Source: JAJFJD01 sp965228695 (GTDB taxonomy: Bacteria > Pseudomonadota > Alphaproteobacteria > UBA8366). Taken from it: a stretch of DNA of 64,000 nt. Of this stretch, positions 52,150 through 61,794 are shown in pieces. The position numbers and the translations under genes were made by a program. The notes beneath the pieces were generated by a model. That model made no database searches, was not told where the DNA came from, and was given only the letters and a program-made list of their open reading frames with translations. Position 1 is the first letter of the stretch; each line of letters opens with the position of its first letter. The stretch is taken from NCBI GenBank assembly GCA_965228695.1, contig CBDDIB010000002.1, positions 4,030,001 through 4,094,000 of the forward strand. Reading direction: 5' to 3'.

Positions 52150-53199
52150 CTACAAGGCCGCCGCGCTGCGGTCGGGTTCCTGGGTACCCTTGAGCCGCTC
52201 GAAGTCATCACTGATCTTGGATTGAAATCCGTGCACGACCATCTCCGCCGCGACCTCAACCGCGCTTGCGAAACCGACCGTGTCGGTTCCGCCATGACTC
52301 TTCACCACGATCCCGTTCAGCCCGAGAAGCATGGCGCCGTTATAGCTTCGCGGATCCATGGTCGACCGCAGATTGCTGATTGCCCGGCGCGCGAGCAGAT
52401 ATCCCAAGCGGGAGATGAAGCTGCTATTGAACGCGCGTTTCAGAAGATTGGTGTAAAAGTGAATTGTTCCCTCCGCGGTCTTCAGCGCGACATTCCCCGT
52501 GAACCCGTCGGTAACGATGACATCGACCTTGCCCGACGCGATATCGTCCCCTTCCACGAACCCCTTGAACGCGATCGGCAGGTCCGAGGCTCGCAGGATG
52601 GCAGCCGCTTCGCGGACCTCTTCGTTGCCCTTCAAATCCTCAACGCCGATGTTCAACAAGCCGATCGTCGGTTGTTGCAGGCCCAGGACGGTCCGGGCGA
52701 ATACTTCGCCCATGACGGCGAACTGAACCAGGTTGTTGGCGTCGCATTGGACGTTTGCGCCCAAGTCCAGCATGACGCTTTCGCCCGAAATGGTCGGGAA
52801 AACCGACGCGATCGCCGGCCGGTCGATGCCCGGCAGTGTCTTCAGCACGAACTTCGCGATCGCCATCAACGCGCCGGTGTTGCCGGCGGACACCACGCAA
52901 TGCGCCTCGCCGTCGCGTACCGCATCGATCGCCAGCCGCATGCTGGACTCACGCCCGGATTTGATCGCCGCGGATGGTTTGTCCTCGCTACGGATCTTCT
53001 TTTCGGTATGTCGGATCGTCGTTACATCGGCGAGCGACGCGTGTTCCGCCAGCAGCGGCGCAAGCTTGGCCTCGTCGCCGAACATCAAAAACTGGGCGTT
53101 GGGCATGCGCTTCCGGGCTATGGCTGCCCCGTCGACAACCACTTTCGGGGCTCGATCACCGCCCATGGCGTCAAGCGCAATGACCACGTGGTCTGACAC
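52150..53199 (-). CDS. plsX: Phosphate acyltransferase PlsX
   Basis: A 349-residue enzyme that makes acyl-phosphate from acyl-ACP for phospholipid synthesis. It starts VVIALDAMGGDRAPKVVVDGA, the family opening; GANVQCDANNLVQFAVMG and VGLLNIGVEDLKGNEEVREAA and DVIVTDGFTGNVALKTAEGTI follow. Part of rpmF-plsX-fabH, 36 bases after rpmF. Confidence 0.97.
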   Translation of the reverse strand: MSDHVVIALDAMGGDRAPKVVVDGAAIARKRMPNAQFLMFGDEAKLAPLLAEHASLADVTTIRHTEKKIRSEDKPSAAIKSGRESSMRLAIDAVRDGEAHCVVSAGNTGALMAIAKFVLKTLPGIDRPAIASVFPTISGESVMLDLGANVQCDANNLVQFAVMGEVFARTVLGLQQPTIGLLNIGVEDLKGNEEVREAAAILRASDLPIAFKGFVEGDDIASGKVDVIVTDGFTGNVALKTAEGTIHFYTNLLKRAFNSSFISRLGYLLARRAISNLRSTMDPRSYNGAMLLGLNGIVVKSHGGTDTVGFASAVEVAAEMVVHGFQSKISDDFERLKGTQEPDRSAAAL

Positions 53200-53235
53200 G
53201 ATCGAAATAGCCCCTCTTACCCCGAACCGAAGTCC

Positions 53236-53418
53236 CTAGACGCCCTCCGCTTCGATAACCTCTCGGCCGTCATAGTACCCGCAAGCTTGGCACAGATGAT
53301 GCGGCCGTTTCAATTCACCACAATTTGGACACTCGGCATGGCTTGTCGTCTTGAGTGCGTCATGGGATCGGCGCATATCACGGCGCGACTTCGATACTTT
53401 CTTCTTAGGAACGGCCAT
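53236..53418 (-). CDS. rpmF: Large ribosomal subunit protein bL32
   Basis: A 60-residue L32: MAVPKKKVSKSRRDMRRSHD at the N-terminus and a zinc ribbon with CPNCGELKRPHHLCQACGYY, all four Cys present, so this is the zinc-containing paralogue (no need for a C-minus form). It precedes plsX in the usual yceD-rpmF-plsX-fabH order. Confidence 0.97.
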   Translation of the reverse strand: MAVPKKKVSKSRRDMRRSHDALKTTSHAECPNCGELKRPHHLCQACGYYDGREVIEAEGV

Positions 53419-53510
53419 CAGGGCCTCTCTTCAAACTGTGCGCAATTTGGGCGGAAAATAAGCTGCCTAAATAGCCAATATATGCAACCACGGCAAGCTG
53501 ATTGACGCGA

Positions 53511-54056
53511 TCAAGACTTCTTTTTCCGCAATTCAGCAAGGACTGAAAATGGGCTATCTCGCCCGGAATCTTCGTTATTTTCCCGTCCCTTGCTCCATTC
53601 CGGCGATTCGGCGCCGGGTTTACGGGGATACGGATCAAGCGCCACCGCCAAGTGCTGGGCGGCCAGCTCGCCAAGATCGATCTCATCCCCGTCCAGAGTT
53701 TCGGCCTCGACACCATCGACCGAGAAATCGTCGGCGGCGACGGCATCGTCGCCGGGCACGAATTCGACCTCGATATCCTCACTGATGTCGCTGCTGAAGT
53801 CCTCCAGACTTATCACGCATTGTTGCGTAACCCGGGCGCTCACACGGCCAAATACGCGAATCGGGATGCCGCTGGCGCCGCGCGTAACCCTGAATTCGGC
53901 AATCATCCGTTCGACACCCGGCAGGTCGAAACGGCGCGCCAGGCGTTCCCGCTCTTCGCCATTTGCCGTGAGTTTGACGGTCGAGCCGTCCGGCTTGATT
54001 TCCTCTAACGGCAGCCGCCGCGAAAACTCAGGCGCTCCCCTTGCTTCATCCGGCAT
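53511..54056 (-). CDS. yceD: YceD/DUF177 family protein
   Basis: A 181-residue acidic protein. FSRRLPLEEI..., RVFGRVSARVTQQCVISLEDFSSDISEDIEVEFV (about 79-112) and the region DLGELAAQHLAVALDPYPRKPG (about 135-156) match DUF177. It affects 23S rRNA accumulation in other bacteria. ATG 54056 overlaps the CBP3-like gene by 11 bases. I reject the longer frame upstream (to 54182), which runs antisense-like through the neighbour. Confidence 0.85.
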   Translation of the reverse strand: MPDEARGAPEFSRRLPLEEIKPDGSTVKLTANGEERERLARRFDLPGVERMIAEFRVTRGASGIPIRVFGRVSARVTQQCVISLEDFSSDISEDIEVEFVPGDDAVAADDFSVDGVEAETLDGDEIDLGELAAQHLAVALDPYPRKPGAESPEWSKGRENNEDSGRDSPFSVLAELRKKKS

Positions 54057-54615
54057 GGCGCTCCTCCGCAGCGGAATCGGACGGCGGGGGACCGAATGTA
54101 ACCGTCCCGCGCACCAGGCGGTCGATCGGCTGGCCGGCAAGCCTGCCGGCTTCACGCCGCACATAGGCCGCCATAGCGGCAAGTTGTCCGTCGCCCGGCG
54201 TTACCCCGGCGAAGACGTTCCGGCGGAGCGCCGCTTCGAGTCCATCGTCGTCGCCGGAAAGCGCTTCCTCGTAACCCTCAAGCCGGCCGAAGTAACCTTC
54301 CATGATGCGTTTGACTTTTTTACCGACGGAGAGATCGCCGGTTCCCATCTCGCGCAGGTTACGATCCATGTCGTCCACCACGACATCGGCCAGCGCTTGT
54401 GCGAGCGGCCGTGTTTCGGCGTCGCTTTTCAGCCGGTTCATCAACAGGAAGCCATGCAGCGCAATGAGGTCGAACCGGCCGGTCACCGTGTCCGGAACCC
54501 CGCAGACCGTATAGAATTCGGGCAGCCGAGCCTGCCCCACGACCGCGACATACAGCCGACGCGCCGCATCCATCTCCGGATCTCTGCGAAACCATTTCGT
54601 CGGGTTTAGCCTCAT
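54046..54615 (-). CDS. Ubiquinol-cytochrome c chaperone (CBP3-like)
   Basis: A 189-residue protein. ARRLYVAVVGQARLPEFYTVCGVPDTVTGRFDLIALHGFLLMNRL (about 17-61) and the following DVVVDDMDRNLREMGTGDLSVGKKVKRIMEGYFGRLEGY match the Ubiq_cyt_C_chap family, which in mitochondria assembles cytochrome b. It is paired with yceD in many alphaproteobacteria. It starts the minus-strand cluster. Confidence 0.88.
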   Translation of the reverse strand: MRLNPTKWFRRDPEMDAARRLYVAVVGQARLPEFYTVCGVPDTVTGRFDLIALHGFLLMNRLKSDAETRPLAQALADVVVDDMDRNLREMGTGDLSVGKKVKRIMEGYFGRLEGYEEALSGDDDGLEAALRRNVFAGVTPGDGQLAAMAAYVRREAGRLAGQPIDRLVRGTVTFGPPPSDSAAEERHAG

Positions 54616-54752
54616 CGAATTCCTTCAATCGGACCGCGACCATTGGCCGAGGGTCCGGCGACCATTGTTGCACCATTAGCGCACCTATATTAGTAGATTG
54701 GGCCCAATTGCAATGGCGTTGCGCACGCGTCGCGGAAAACGGCACTTTACCT

Positions 54753-55208
54753 ATGTTCGAAACAATGCGTCGTTGGTTCCTGGCTATCGGCCTGTTGGCC
54801 GCGTTGGCCGCCTGCAGCGGACAAAAAGAAGTGCGCGGTAATTTTCTTACCGAAGCACAGATTGCGAGTATCAGCGTAGGAAAGACGAGCCGTCAGGACG
54901 TTGTCCGGCAGCTCGGACCCCCGTCCACGCAGGGGACGTTCGATGCCCAGGTCTGGTACTACATCGGCCGCCAGACCGAACGCGTGGCATTTTTCCATCC
55001 GGAAATAACCGCGCAACAAGTCGTCGCTATCTACTTTGACGATACCGGCCGGGTCGAGATGATCCAGAAATACGACAAAGACGACTCCCGCGAGGTCGAC
55101 GTCGTCACGCGCGAAACGCCGACATCGGGCCGTTCGATCGGATTCTTCGAACAGATTTTCGGCAATCTCGGTGCGCTCGGCGGCGGCGGTGGCGGTGGCG
55201 GTCTATAG
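54753..55208 (+). CDS. bamE: Outer membrane protein assembly factor BamE
   Basis: A 151-residue lipoprotein of the BAM complex. The signal peptide ends at LLAALAACSG (Cys about 24). GNFLTEAQIASISVGKTSRQDVVRQLGPPSTQGTF (about 32-65) and WYYIGRQTERVAFFHPEITAQQVVAIYFDDTGRV are the SmpA/OmlA domain. The tail is a Gly8 run. Divergent from the CBP3-like gene; an alternative ATG lies at 54765. Confidence 0.9.
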   Translation: MFETMRRWFLAIGLLAALAACSGQKEVRGNFLTEAQIASISVGKTSRQDVVRQLGPPSTQGTFDAQVWYYIGRQTERVAFFHPEITAQQVVAIYFDDTGRVEMIQKYDKDDSREVDVVTRETPTSGRSIGFFEQIFGNLGALGGGGGGGGL

Positions 55209-55291
55209 CACTCGACCGCCTATCCCGTCGTCCTAATCCTCCCACCATCCGGCAAGTCGGGCCAGCAAATCGGGCGCCGGATGCGCGATCC

Positions 55292-57301
55292 TTACGCGGC
55301 GCGGATATCGCTCAGGAAGCCCTGCACCAGTTTACGCAAGCTATCGGACTGCTCGGACAACGCCTCGGTCGACGTTTGCACCTCCCCGCTGGCGCCGCCC
55401 ACGCGCGTCGCCGCATCGGTGACGCCTTGAATGTTGCGGCTGACCTCGTCGCTTCCCGATGAAGCTTCTTGAACGTTACGCGCGATTTCCTCGGTTGCGG
55501 CGCTCTGTTCCTCCACCGCGCTGGAAATCGTCGCCGCGACCTTGTTCATATGCTCGATCGTCTCGACAATCTCCTGTATTGCGCCGACAGAACTGAGGGT
55601 TTGCGTCTGAACCGCCTGAATCTGCTCGCCGATCTCTTCGGTCGCGGATGCGGTTTGGGTCGCCAGCGCCTTAACCTCGCTGGCCACGACCGCAAAACCC
55701 TTGCCGGAATCGCCGGCGCGTGCGGCCTCGATGGTCGCATTAAGGGCGAGCAGGTTTGTCTTCTCGGCGATATCGGTGATGAGTTCGACGACCTCCCCGA
55801 TGCGTTCGGACGATCCCGCCAAACTTTCGATCGCCGCATGCGTCGTTTGCGCTTTGTCGGTCGCGGTTTGCATGATGTTGCTCGATTCCTCCACCTGCTG
55901 ACCGATTTCCCGGATGGACGACGCCAATTCCTCGGCCGAGGCCGCGACAATCTGCACATTCGAATTCGCCTCTTCGGCCGCCGCTGCCGCCGCGGACGAC
56001 TGATTGGACGTCTCCTCGGCGATGGAAGACATATTGTTCGACGTTACCAACAGCTGCGAGGTTGCCGAAACGACGGTGTCGAGCACGCCGCCGACGCTCT
56101 GATCGAAGGCGTGGTTCAACTCTTCGATCCGCCGCGTACGCTCTTCGCGCGCCGCTTGTTGGCTGTCCTGTTCCGCCGCAAGTTGACCCGCCTTGACCAT
56201 ATTCTCCCGGAACACAAGAACCGCCCGTGCCATATTGCCGACTTCGTCCTTGTAGTCGGTCGCGGGAATCTCGATGTCGAGTTCCTTGTCCGCCAAGCGG
56301 CGCATGGCTTGGGTCAGCAGCTGCACTGGACCGGTAATACCCCGGCCGATCAGGTAAGCCGCCGCGACGGCAAAGATCACGGCGATCGCCGAAACGACAA
56401 CCGCACCGGAAACGGCGGCCTGGACCGCCGTCTTCGATTGTTCGCCGATGGCGACCTCGCGTTCGACGACCTGGTTCTGAAACGTTTCGATGCTCTGGAT
56501 GACCTCCGGACCATTCTTATCCAGGGTATTCTTGATGATGTCGTTCCGCTCGCTGGTCGCCTTGAACACCTCAATAAGCGCAGATTGATAATTCTCAGCC
56601 GCGGCGATCGCCTTTTCACCGAGTTGCTGATGTTCCGGCTTTTCGAAATTTGTCATCATGATCAACGATGACTCGCTGAACGCATCCAGGGCTTCCGATG
56701 CGCTTTCGAACGCTTTTTCACTATTCTCCACCAGATAGCGGTTGGCGTGGAGCCGCCCCAACAGCACGTCGCGCAACGCGAGTCCGGCGAAATAGGCGGC
56801 GTTGACGTTCCCGCCTTCATAAGCGCCGGCCATGATGTCGATGAGCGCTTTCTCGATCTGCGGACCGACTTCCGCCATCGTCTTCATCACCGCCGATCGT
56901 TTGCCTTGCAGCACCGTTACGGTCTCGAAGGCCGACGCATAGGCCTTCACTTTGTCCTGCACGCCTTGGATTACCTCTCGCCGCGCCGGATCGTCTTGCT
57001 GGCTTAGTGCCGCTTCCGCGAGGCTGAGCGTCTCCTGCGCCCGGGTCCGGACCTGGTCGATGCTCTCGTCGGTTCCGTTGATAATGAAATCCTTCACGCC
57101 AAGGCTTGTCTTGAGCATGTTCGCCTGAACCTGCCCTACCTCATTGGCGGAAAAGGCCAAGCGGCGGAATTCGACAAAATTCCCATTGACGGCAAACAGC
57201 GACGTCACAACGACCGCCGCAACAAGGACGAGCAATAAGATGGCACTGCCAAAACCGGCGTTGATCTTCTTGCTGATCGACAGGTTGTTCAAAAACGACA
57301 T
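55292..57301 (-). CDS. Methyl-accepting chemotaxis protein with a helical bimodular ligand domain
   Basis: A 669-residue receptor. One membrane helix at about 15-37, a periplasmic helical domain up to about 310 (HBM-like, with LLGRLHANRYLVENSEKAFE in the middle), a second helix at about 305-330 (VVSAIAVIFAVAAAYLIG), HAMP (about 332-385) and a signalling domain whose hairpin tip reads ITDIAEKTNLLALNATIEAARAGDSGKGFAVVASEVKALA. I start at ATG 57301. No chemotaxis genes are beside it. Confidence 0.92.
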   Translation of the reverse strand: MSFLNNLSISKKINAGFGSAILLLVLVAAVVVTSLFAVNGNFVEFRRLAFSANEVGQVQANMLKTSLGVKDFIINGTDESIDQVRTRAQETLSLAEAALSQQDDPARREVIQGVQDKVKAYASAFETVTVLQGKRSAVMKTMAEVGPQIEKALIDIMAGAYEGGNVNAAYFAGLALRDVLLGRLHANRYLVENSEKAFESASEALDAFSESSLIMMTNFEKPEHQQLGEKAIAAAENYQSALIEVFKATSERNDIIKNTLDKNGPEVIQSIETFQNQVVEREVAIGEQSKTAVQAAVSGAVVVSAIAVIFAVAAAYLIGRGITGPVQLLTQAMRRLADKELDIEIPATDYKDEVGNMARAVLVFRENMVKAGQLAAEQDSQQAAREERTRRIEELNHAFDQSVGGVLDTVVSATSQLLVTSNNMSSIAEETSNQSSAAAAAAEEANSNVQIVAASAEELASSIREIGQQVEESSNIMQTATDKAQTTHAAIESLAGSSERIGEVVELITDIAEKTNLLALNATIEAARAGDSGKGFAVVASEVKALATQTASATEEIGEQIQAVQTQTLSSVGAIQEIVETIEHMNKVAATISSAVEEQSAATEEIARNVQEASSGSDEVSRNIQGVTDAATRVGGASGEVQTSTEALSEQSDSLRKLVQGFLSDIRAA

Positions 57302-57609
57302 CAATGTTCTCCCGAACAAGAAATGCACGTCTCATCCGAGCATCATTCCGGTGCATGCGGGACTGAATGACTGTGCGAAACGGCGTATAAGTGTCCGATT
57401 TCCTTAAAGAAATTCTTACTCAATTTCCGAATCCATGCACTCAATGAAGGAAATCGGAACATCACCACCCGTTTTCCTAGAATTATCTCGGAGTTGTATC
57501 GAATTATTCCACGGTCAACTTTCAGATCCTCTGTTATTGATTGATGAGCGATGGCCATCACCCCTCATAGGTGCATAAGGATACGGGCCACAGTGTTGGA
57601 CCGGCACAT
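57302..57609. other. Intergenic region upstream of the chemoreceptor
   Basis: About 308 AT-richer bases with no gene that I can support. It must contain the promoter of the minus-strand chemoreceptor; the hppA terminator lies at its far end. Confidence 0.4.
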
Positions 57610-57644
57610 AAGAAAAACCCCCGGACGGCGACGCGCCCGGGGGT
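57610..57644 (-). terminator. Intrinsic terminator of hppA
   Basis: ACCCCCGG (57617-57624) pairs with CCGGGGGT (57637-57644). Read on the minus strand, TTTTTCTTATG follows the stem. It lies 26 bases after the hppA stop. Confidence 0.9.
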
Positions 57645-57669
57645 CGTTCCGAAGTTCGTGTCGAGTCGG

Positions 57670-59766
57670 TTAGTGCGCCAGCATCGCCAGCATCAAAAGC
57701 GCCACGATATTGGTGATCTTGATCATCGGGTTGACGGCGGGTCCAGCCGTGTCCTTGTAGGGATCGCCGACCGTATCACCCGTCACCGCCGCCTTGTGCG
57801 CTTCGGAGTTCTTACCGCCGAGATTGCCGTCCTCGATGTATTTCTTGGCGTTGTCCCAAGCACCGCCGCCGGCGGTCATCGAGATGGCGACGAACAGACC
57901 CGTCACGATCACACCCAAGAGCATCGCGCCGACCGCGGACAGCGCCGCAGACTTGCCGGCAATTGCGAGGATGATGAAGTACAAGACCACCGGCGACAGC
58001 ACCGGCAGCATCGACGGAATGATCATCTCCTTGATCGCGGCCTTGGTCAGCATGTCGACGCAGCGTCCGTATTCCGGCTTGCCCGTGCCTTCCATGATGC
58101 CGGGGATTTCCTTGAACTGGCGGCGCACCTCGTTCACCACCGATCCGGCCGCCCGGCCCACCGCGGTCATGCCCATGGCGCCGAAGAGATACGGCAACAA
58201 ACCGCCGACGAAGAGCCCGACCACCACATACGGATTGGACAGCGAGAAGTCGACCTGCACGCCCGCGAAATAGGGATAGCTGTCGGTGTTTGCAGCGAAA
58301 TATGCGAGATCCTGGGTATAGGCGGCAAACAGCACCAGCGCCCCGAGCCCGGCGGATCCGATCGCGTATCCCTTGGTTACCGCCTTGGTGGTGTTGCCGA
58401 CCGCGTCCAACGCATCGGTGGTCTTCCGGACCGCATCGTCGAGTTCGGCCATTTCCGCGATTCCGCCCGCGTTGTCCGTTACCGGACCATAGGCGTCCAG
58501 CGCGACGACGATACCGGCAAGTGCCAGCATCGCCGTGACCGCGATGGCGATGCCGAAGAGGCCGGCCAGCAGATAAGTACCGATGATCGCGGCGCAGATC
58601 AGGACCGCCGGGATCGCCGTGGCTTCCATCGAGATGGCGAGCCCCTGGATCACGTTGGTGCCATGCCCCGTCGTGGAGGCTTGCGCCACCGACCGCACCG
58701 GGCGGTATTCCGTGCCCGTGTAATACTCGGTCACCCAGATGATCAACCCGGTCAGAACCAGGCCGATCACGCCGCAGTAGAACAGATGCCGGCCCTGAAA
58801 TGTCGTGTCGCCGACGGTGAATTCGGTGTCCATGCCGAGAACGATTTCGGTCACCGGCCAGAGTGCGATCGCCGACAGCACGGCACTCGCGACGAAGCCT
58901 TTGTAGAGCGCCGCCATGATGTTTTGGCTGGATCCGAGGCGGACGAAGAAGGTCGACGCCACCGACGTGACGATACAAACCGCGCCGATCATCAGCGGGT
59001 ACATCATCATCGCCGGCGCAACGTCGCTTGCGAAGAAGATCGAAGCCAGCACCATGGTCGCGACCACCGAGACCACGTAGGTCTCGAACAGGTCCGCCGC
59101 CATGCCGGCGCAATCGCCCACATTGTCGCCCACGTTGTCCGCGATCACCGCCGGGTTCCGGGGATCGTCTTCCGGGATGCCCGCTTCGACCTTGCCGACC
59201 AAATCGGCGCCCACATCCGCGCCCTTGGTGAAGATACCGCCGCCGAGACGTGCGAAGATCGAGATCAGCGACGCGCCGAACCCGAGCGCGACCAACGGAT
59301 CGACGATGTCGCGGCCGGTGGCGCCCTGACTCAGCAGGAACAGGTAGTAGACCGAGACCGATAGCAGAGCCAGCCCCGCGACGAGCATGCCCGTCACCGT
59401 GCCCGCCTTGAAGGACACGTCGAGGCCATCCGCCATGCTGGTCCGTGCCGCTTCCGTCGTCCGCACGTTCGCGCGAACCGAGATATGCATGCCGATATAT
59501 CCGGTCGCACCGGAAAGGACGGCGCCGATCAAATAGCCGACCGCGACTTTCCAGCCCAACAGGAAGTAAAGAATGACGGCAATGGCAATACCGACCAATC
59601 CGATCGCCGAATACTGTCGATTTAGATAGGCACTGGCGCCTTCCTGGATGGCGCCGGCGATTTCCTGCATGCGCTCATTACCGGCGCTTGCCCCTAGGAC
59701 GGATCGGCTTGCGAAGATGCCGTACAGAACGGCAAGCAAACCACAAACAATTACGAAAACGAGCAT
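57670..59766 (-). CDS. hppA: K+-independent H+-translocating inorganic pyrophosphatase
   Basis: A 698-residue membrane pump with about 16 helices that couples PPi hydrolysis to proton export. DVGADLVGKVEAGIPEDDPRNPAVIADNVGDNVGDCAG is the substrate site (about 193-230). The determinant GNTTKAVTKGYAIGSAGLGAL has Lys in place of the Ala found in K+-dependent forms, indicating the K+-independent type known from Rhodospirillum. C-terminal GGAWDNAKKYIEDGNLGGK and TGDTVGDPYKDTAGPAVNP are intact. Confidence 0.96.
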   Translation of the reverse strand: MLVFVIVCGLLAVLYGIFASRSVLGASAGNERMQEIAGAIQEGASAYLNRQYSAIGLVGIAIAVILYFLLGWKVAVGYLIGAVLSGATGYIGMHISVRANVRTTEAARTSMADGLDVSFKAGTVTGMLVAGLALLSVSVYYLFLLSQGATGRDIVDPLVALGFGASLISIFARLGGGIFTKGADVGADLVGKVEAGIPEDDPRNPAVIADNVGDNVGDCAGMAADLFETYVVSVVATMVLASIFFASDVAPAMMMYPLMIGAVCIVTSVASTFFVRLGSSQNIMAALYKGFVASAVLSAIALWPVTEIVLGMDTEFTVGDTTFQGRHLFYCGVIGLVLTGLIIWVTEYYTGTEYRPVRSVAQASTTGHGTNVIQGLAISMEATAIPAVLICAAIIGTYLLAGLFGIAIAVTAMLALAGIVVALDAYGPVTDNAGGIAEMAELDDAVRKTTDALDAVGNTTKAVTKGYAIGSAGLGALVLFAAYTQDLAYFAANTDSYPYFAGVQVDFSLSNPYVVVGLFVGGLLPYLFGAMGMTAVGRAAGSVVNEVRRQFKEIPGIMEGTGKPEYGRCVDMLTKAAIKEMIIPSMLPVLSPVVLYFIILAIAGKSAALSAVGAMLLGVIVTGLFVAISMTAGGGAWDNAKKYIEDGNLGGKNSEAHKAAVTGDTVGDPYKDTAGPAVNPMIKITNIVALLMLAMLAH

Positions 59767-60219
59767 CTCTCGATCCTGGTTTTGTTCTGGAGGAACCTGA
59801 GAAATCTGCCAAGCGGGACCCGTTTAATTCCCCACGATGCACTCAATCAAAACGGGCCGCGTAAAAGCGGCGGGAACATGCCAGAACGGCACTGGATTGG
59901 CAACTGCCCATCCATGGTGCCAGGCCCACCAGACCGGCCAAGGCGTCGATGGACTACACGAGCATTCTAACCTGTAAGAATTAGCGCCCTTTCGGCCAAC
60001 ATCCGCCAAATATTTCGGCGATGTTTCAGAAGGTTACTCCAATCTGGCGGATAATTGGCGAATTCCGCCGGCACGGTGCCAAAAGCGTTGCGCCACACTA
60101 CGGGATTCGGACCGGACGCAGTCCCGCTGAACCCACTTGTAAGACGTAAGACGGGAAATTCAGGATGGAGTCGCCCCCAAATGAGCTTGTGAATCCCGTC
60201 ATGCAGCGAATCCGTGGCC
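59767..60219. other. Long intergenic region upstream of hppA
   Basis: 453 bases without a supportable gene. The hppA promoter is expected at its left end (minus strand). Short frames lack ribosome-binding sites and conserved character. An AT-rich stretch near 59990-60060 shows repeated GGCG/CGCC-like arms but no convincing RNA fold. Confidence 0.45.
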
Positions 60220-60717
60220 TTACTTCTGCCCGGCGCTCCGTTGGAAAGCGGCCTGTATGAGCACCTTCCTGATTTTGCCGTTGCCGACGACCTTGTCGCC
60301 CGCTTCCTTCAGCCGGCCCTTAATCGCCTCGGTGTTGATCTTGGCGCCGGGCGATTGATACGAGTAGTAGTCGTATAAGTCCTTGATGAAAGCGTCTTTG
60401 AGGCGTGGCATATAGGGTTTGGCGTCTTCCAACGAGTCTTCGTCCATCATCTCGAGAGACACCTTCAGGATCACATGTTTTTCGATCCGGCGATTCCGAA
60501 TGATGGGAATCGCGAGGTTCTCCATGTCGAGATAGTTGGGGTCGTCCGTCTTCTTGGCTTCAAGTTGGGCGCCCGACGCATCCTCGCCGGCTTCACTCGT
60601 TTCGCCCGCATCGCCGGCGGCCATGGTTGTCTCTTCCTGTTGCAGGAAAAAGAACGCGGCCGCCCCGCCCCCGGCAAGCAGAAGGATCACCACGACGATG
60701 ACGATGATTTTTTTCAT
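60220..60717 (-). CDS. fliL: FliL-like flagellar basal-body-associated protein
   Basis: A 165-residue single-pass membrane protein. Residues 4-26 are the transmembrane helix (IIVIVVVILLLAGGGAAAFFFL), then an acidic linker, then a FliL domain: YLDMENLAIPIIRNRRIEKHVILKVSLEM, LEDAKPYMPRLKDAFIKDLYDYYSY, and IKGRLKEAGDKVVGNGKIRKVLIQAAF. No other flagellar gene is near; it follows thiL by 93 bases. It could be a flagellar stator partner or a FliL homologue with another role. Confidence 0.78.
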   Translation of the reverse strand: MKKIIVIVVVILLLAGGGAAAFFFLQQEETTMAAGDAGETSEAGEDASGAQLEAKKTDDPNYLDMENLAIPIIRNRRIEKHVILKVSLEMMDEDSLEDAKPYMPRLKDAFIKDLYDYYSYQSPGAKINTEAIKGRLKEAGDKVVGNGKIRKVLIQAAFQRSAGQK

Positions 60718-60810
60718 GGCCTCGGCACGCCAATCCTAGAGAGTTGTCTCAACCGTCTTCCCGGAACGTGGCGACAGGTATATCCACAAAGCCGAATCGC
60801 CGCCAACAGA

Positions 60811-61794
60811 TTATTGGTGGCGGAATCCAGTCTCCGGCAGGTCCAGGTCGGCGCCCTCCGGTCCGTGGACCCGCACGCCGGCGCCCGGCTCAAAGACGCC
60901 GATCCGCGTGAGCGACACCCCCGTGTCCGACGCGATCGCATCCAGGCGATCCTGCTCATTCGGCGGCACGGCAAATACCAATTCGTAATCGTCGCCCCCG
61001 GTCAGGACGGTTTCCAGCCGGGCCGGATCGTCCGCCAGGACCGCGCGCGCGGCATCTGACAAAGGCACCTTTTCCGCGTCGATCACTGCCGCCAGGCCCG
61101 ATTCGTCGGCGATATGGCCAAGATCGGCCACCAACCCGTCCGACACGTCGATCGCCGCGCGGACGACCCCGCAGAGCGCTTGCCCGACACCAAGGCGCGG
61201 TTGCGGCAGCTGGTATCGTGTCGCCAGTGCCTCTTCCTGCGCGCGCGCCAAACCGGAAACCGCACCGCGCAACACCCTTAATCCCAGCGCGCCATCGCCA
61301 ATGGTGCCGGTAACATAAACGAGATCGCCCGCCCGTGCCGCCGTCCGCCGCAGTGCCGTCCCCGACGCAACCTCGCCGAAAGCCGTTATGGTGAGGGTGA
61401 TCGGTCCGTCCGTGGATACGCTGTCACCGCCCGCCAGGGCGATGCCGAATTCTTCCTGGTCCGCGGCGAGTCCCGCGGCGAAATCCGCAACCCATCCATC
61501 GTCCACTTTGTCGGGGAACGCCACATTCAGCGTATAGGCCCAAGGCCGAGCGCCCATCGACGCCAAATCCGAGAGATTGACCCGCAACAACTTACGCGCC
61601 ACCAGGCTCGCGGGTTCGTCGCCGACGAAGTGAACGGTTTCGACGATGGTATCGGTGGTGACGACCAAATCGCAGCCGGGCGACGGCTCGAGTGCAGCGG
61701 CGTCGTCACGCAGCCCCAGCGCGCCCGGCAAGTTTTCGGTCAGCGGCGCGAAAAACGTCGCGATTCTCTCGAATTCACCCGTCTTGTTCGGCAT
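60811..61794 (-). CDS. thiL: Thiamine-monophosphate kinase
   Basis: A 327-residue enzyme making thiamine pyrophosphate. GLRDDAAALEPSPGCDLVVTTDTIVETVHF (about 27-56), the NLSDLASMGARPWAYTLNVAFP core, GGDSVSTDGPITLTITAFGEV and AIDVSDGLVADLGHIADESG show the AIRS-type fold with its Asp ligands. I use ATG 61794, which overlaps nusB by 20 bases; the frame extends further upstream without similarity. Confidence 0.95.
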   Translation of the reverse strand: MPNKTGEFERIATFFAPLTENLPGALGLRDDAAALEPSPGCDLVVTTDTIVETVHFVGDEPASLVARKLLRVNLSDLASMGARPWAYTLNVAFPDKVDDGWVADFAAGLAADQEEFGIALAGGDSVSTDGPITLTITAFGEVASGTALRRTAARAGDLVYVTGTIGDGALGLRVLRGAVSGLARAQEEALATRYQLPQPRLGVGQALCGVVRAAIDVSDGLVADLGHIADESGLAAVIDAEKVPLSDAARAVLADDPARLETVLTGGDDYELVFAVPPNEQDRLDAIASDTGVSLTRIGVFEPGAGVRVHGPEGADLDLPETGFRHQ

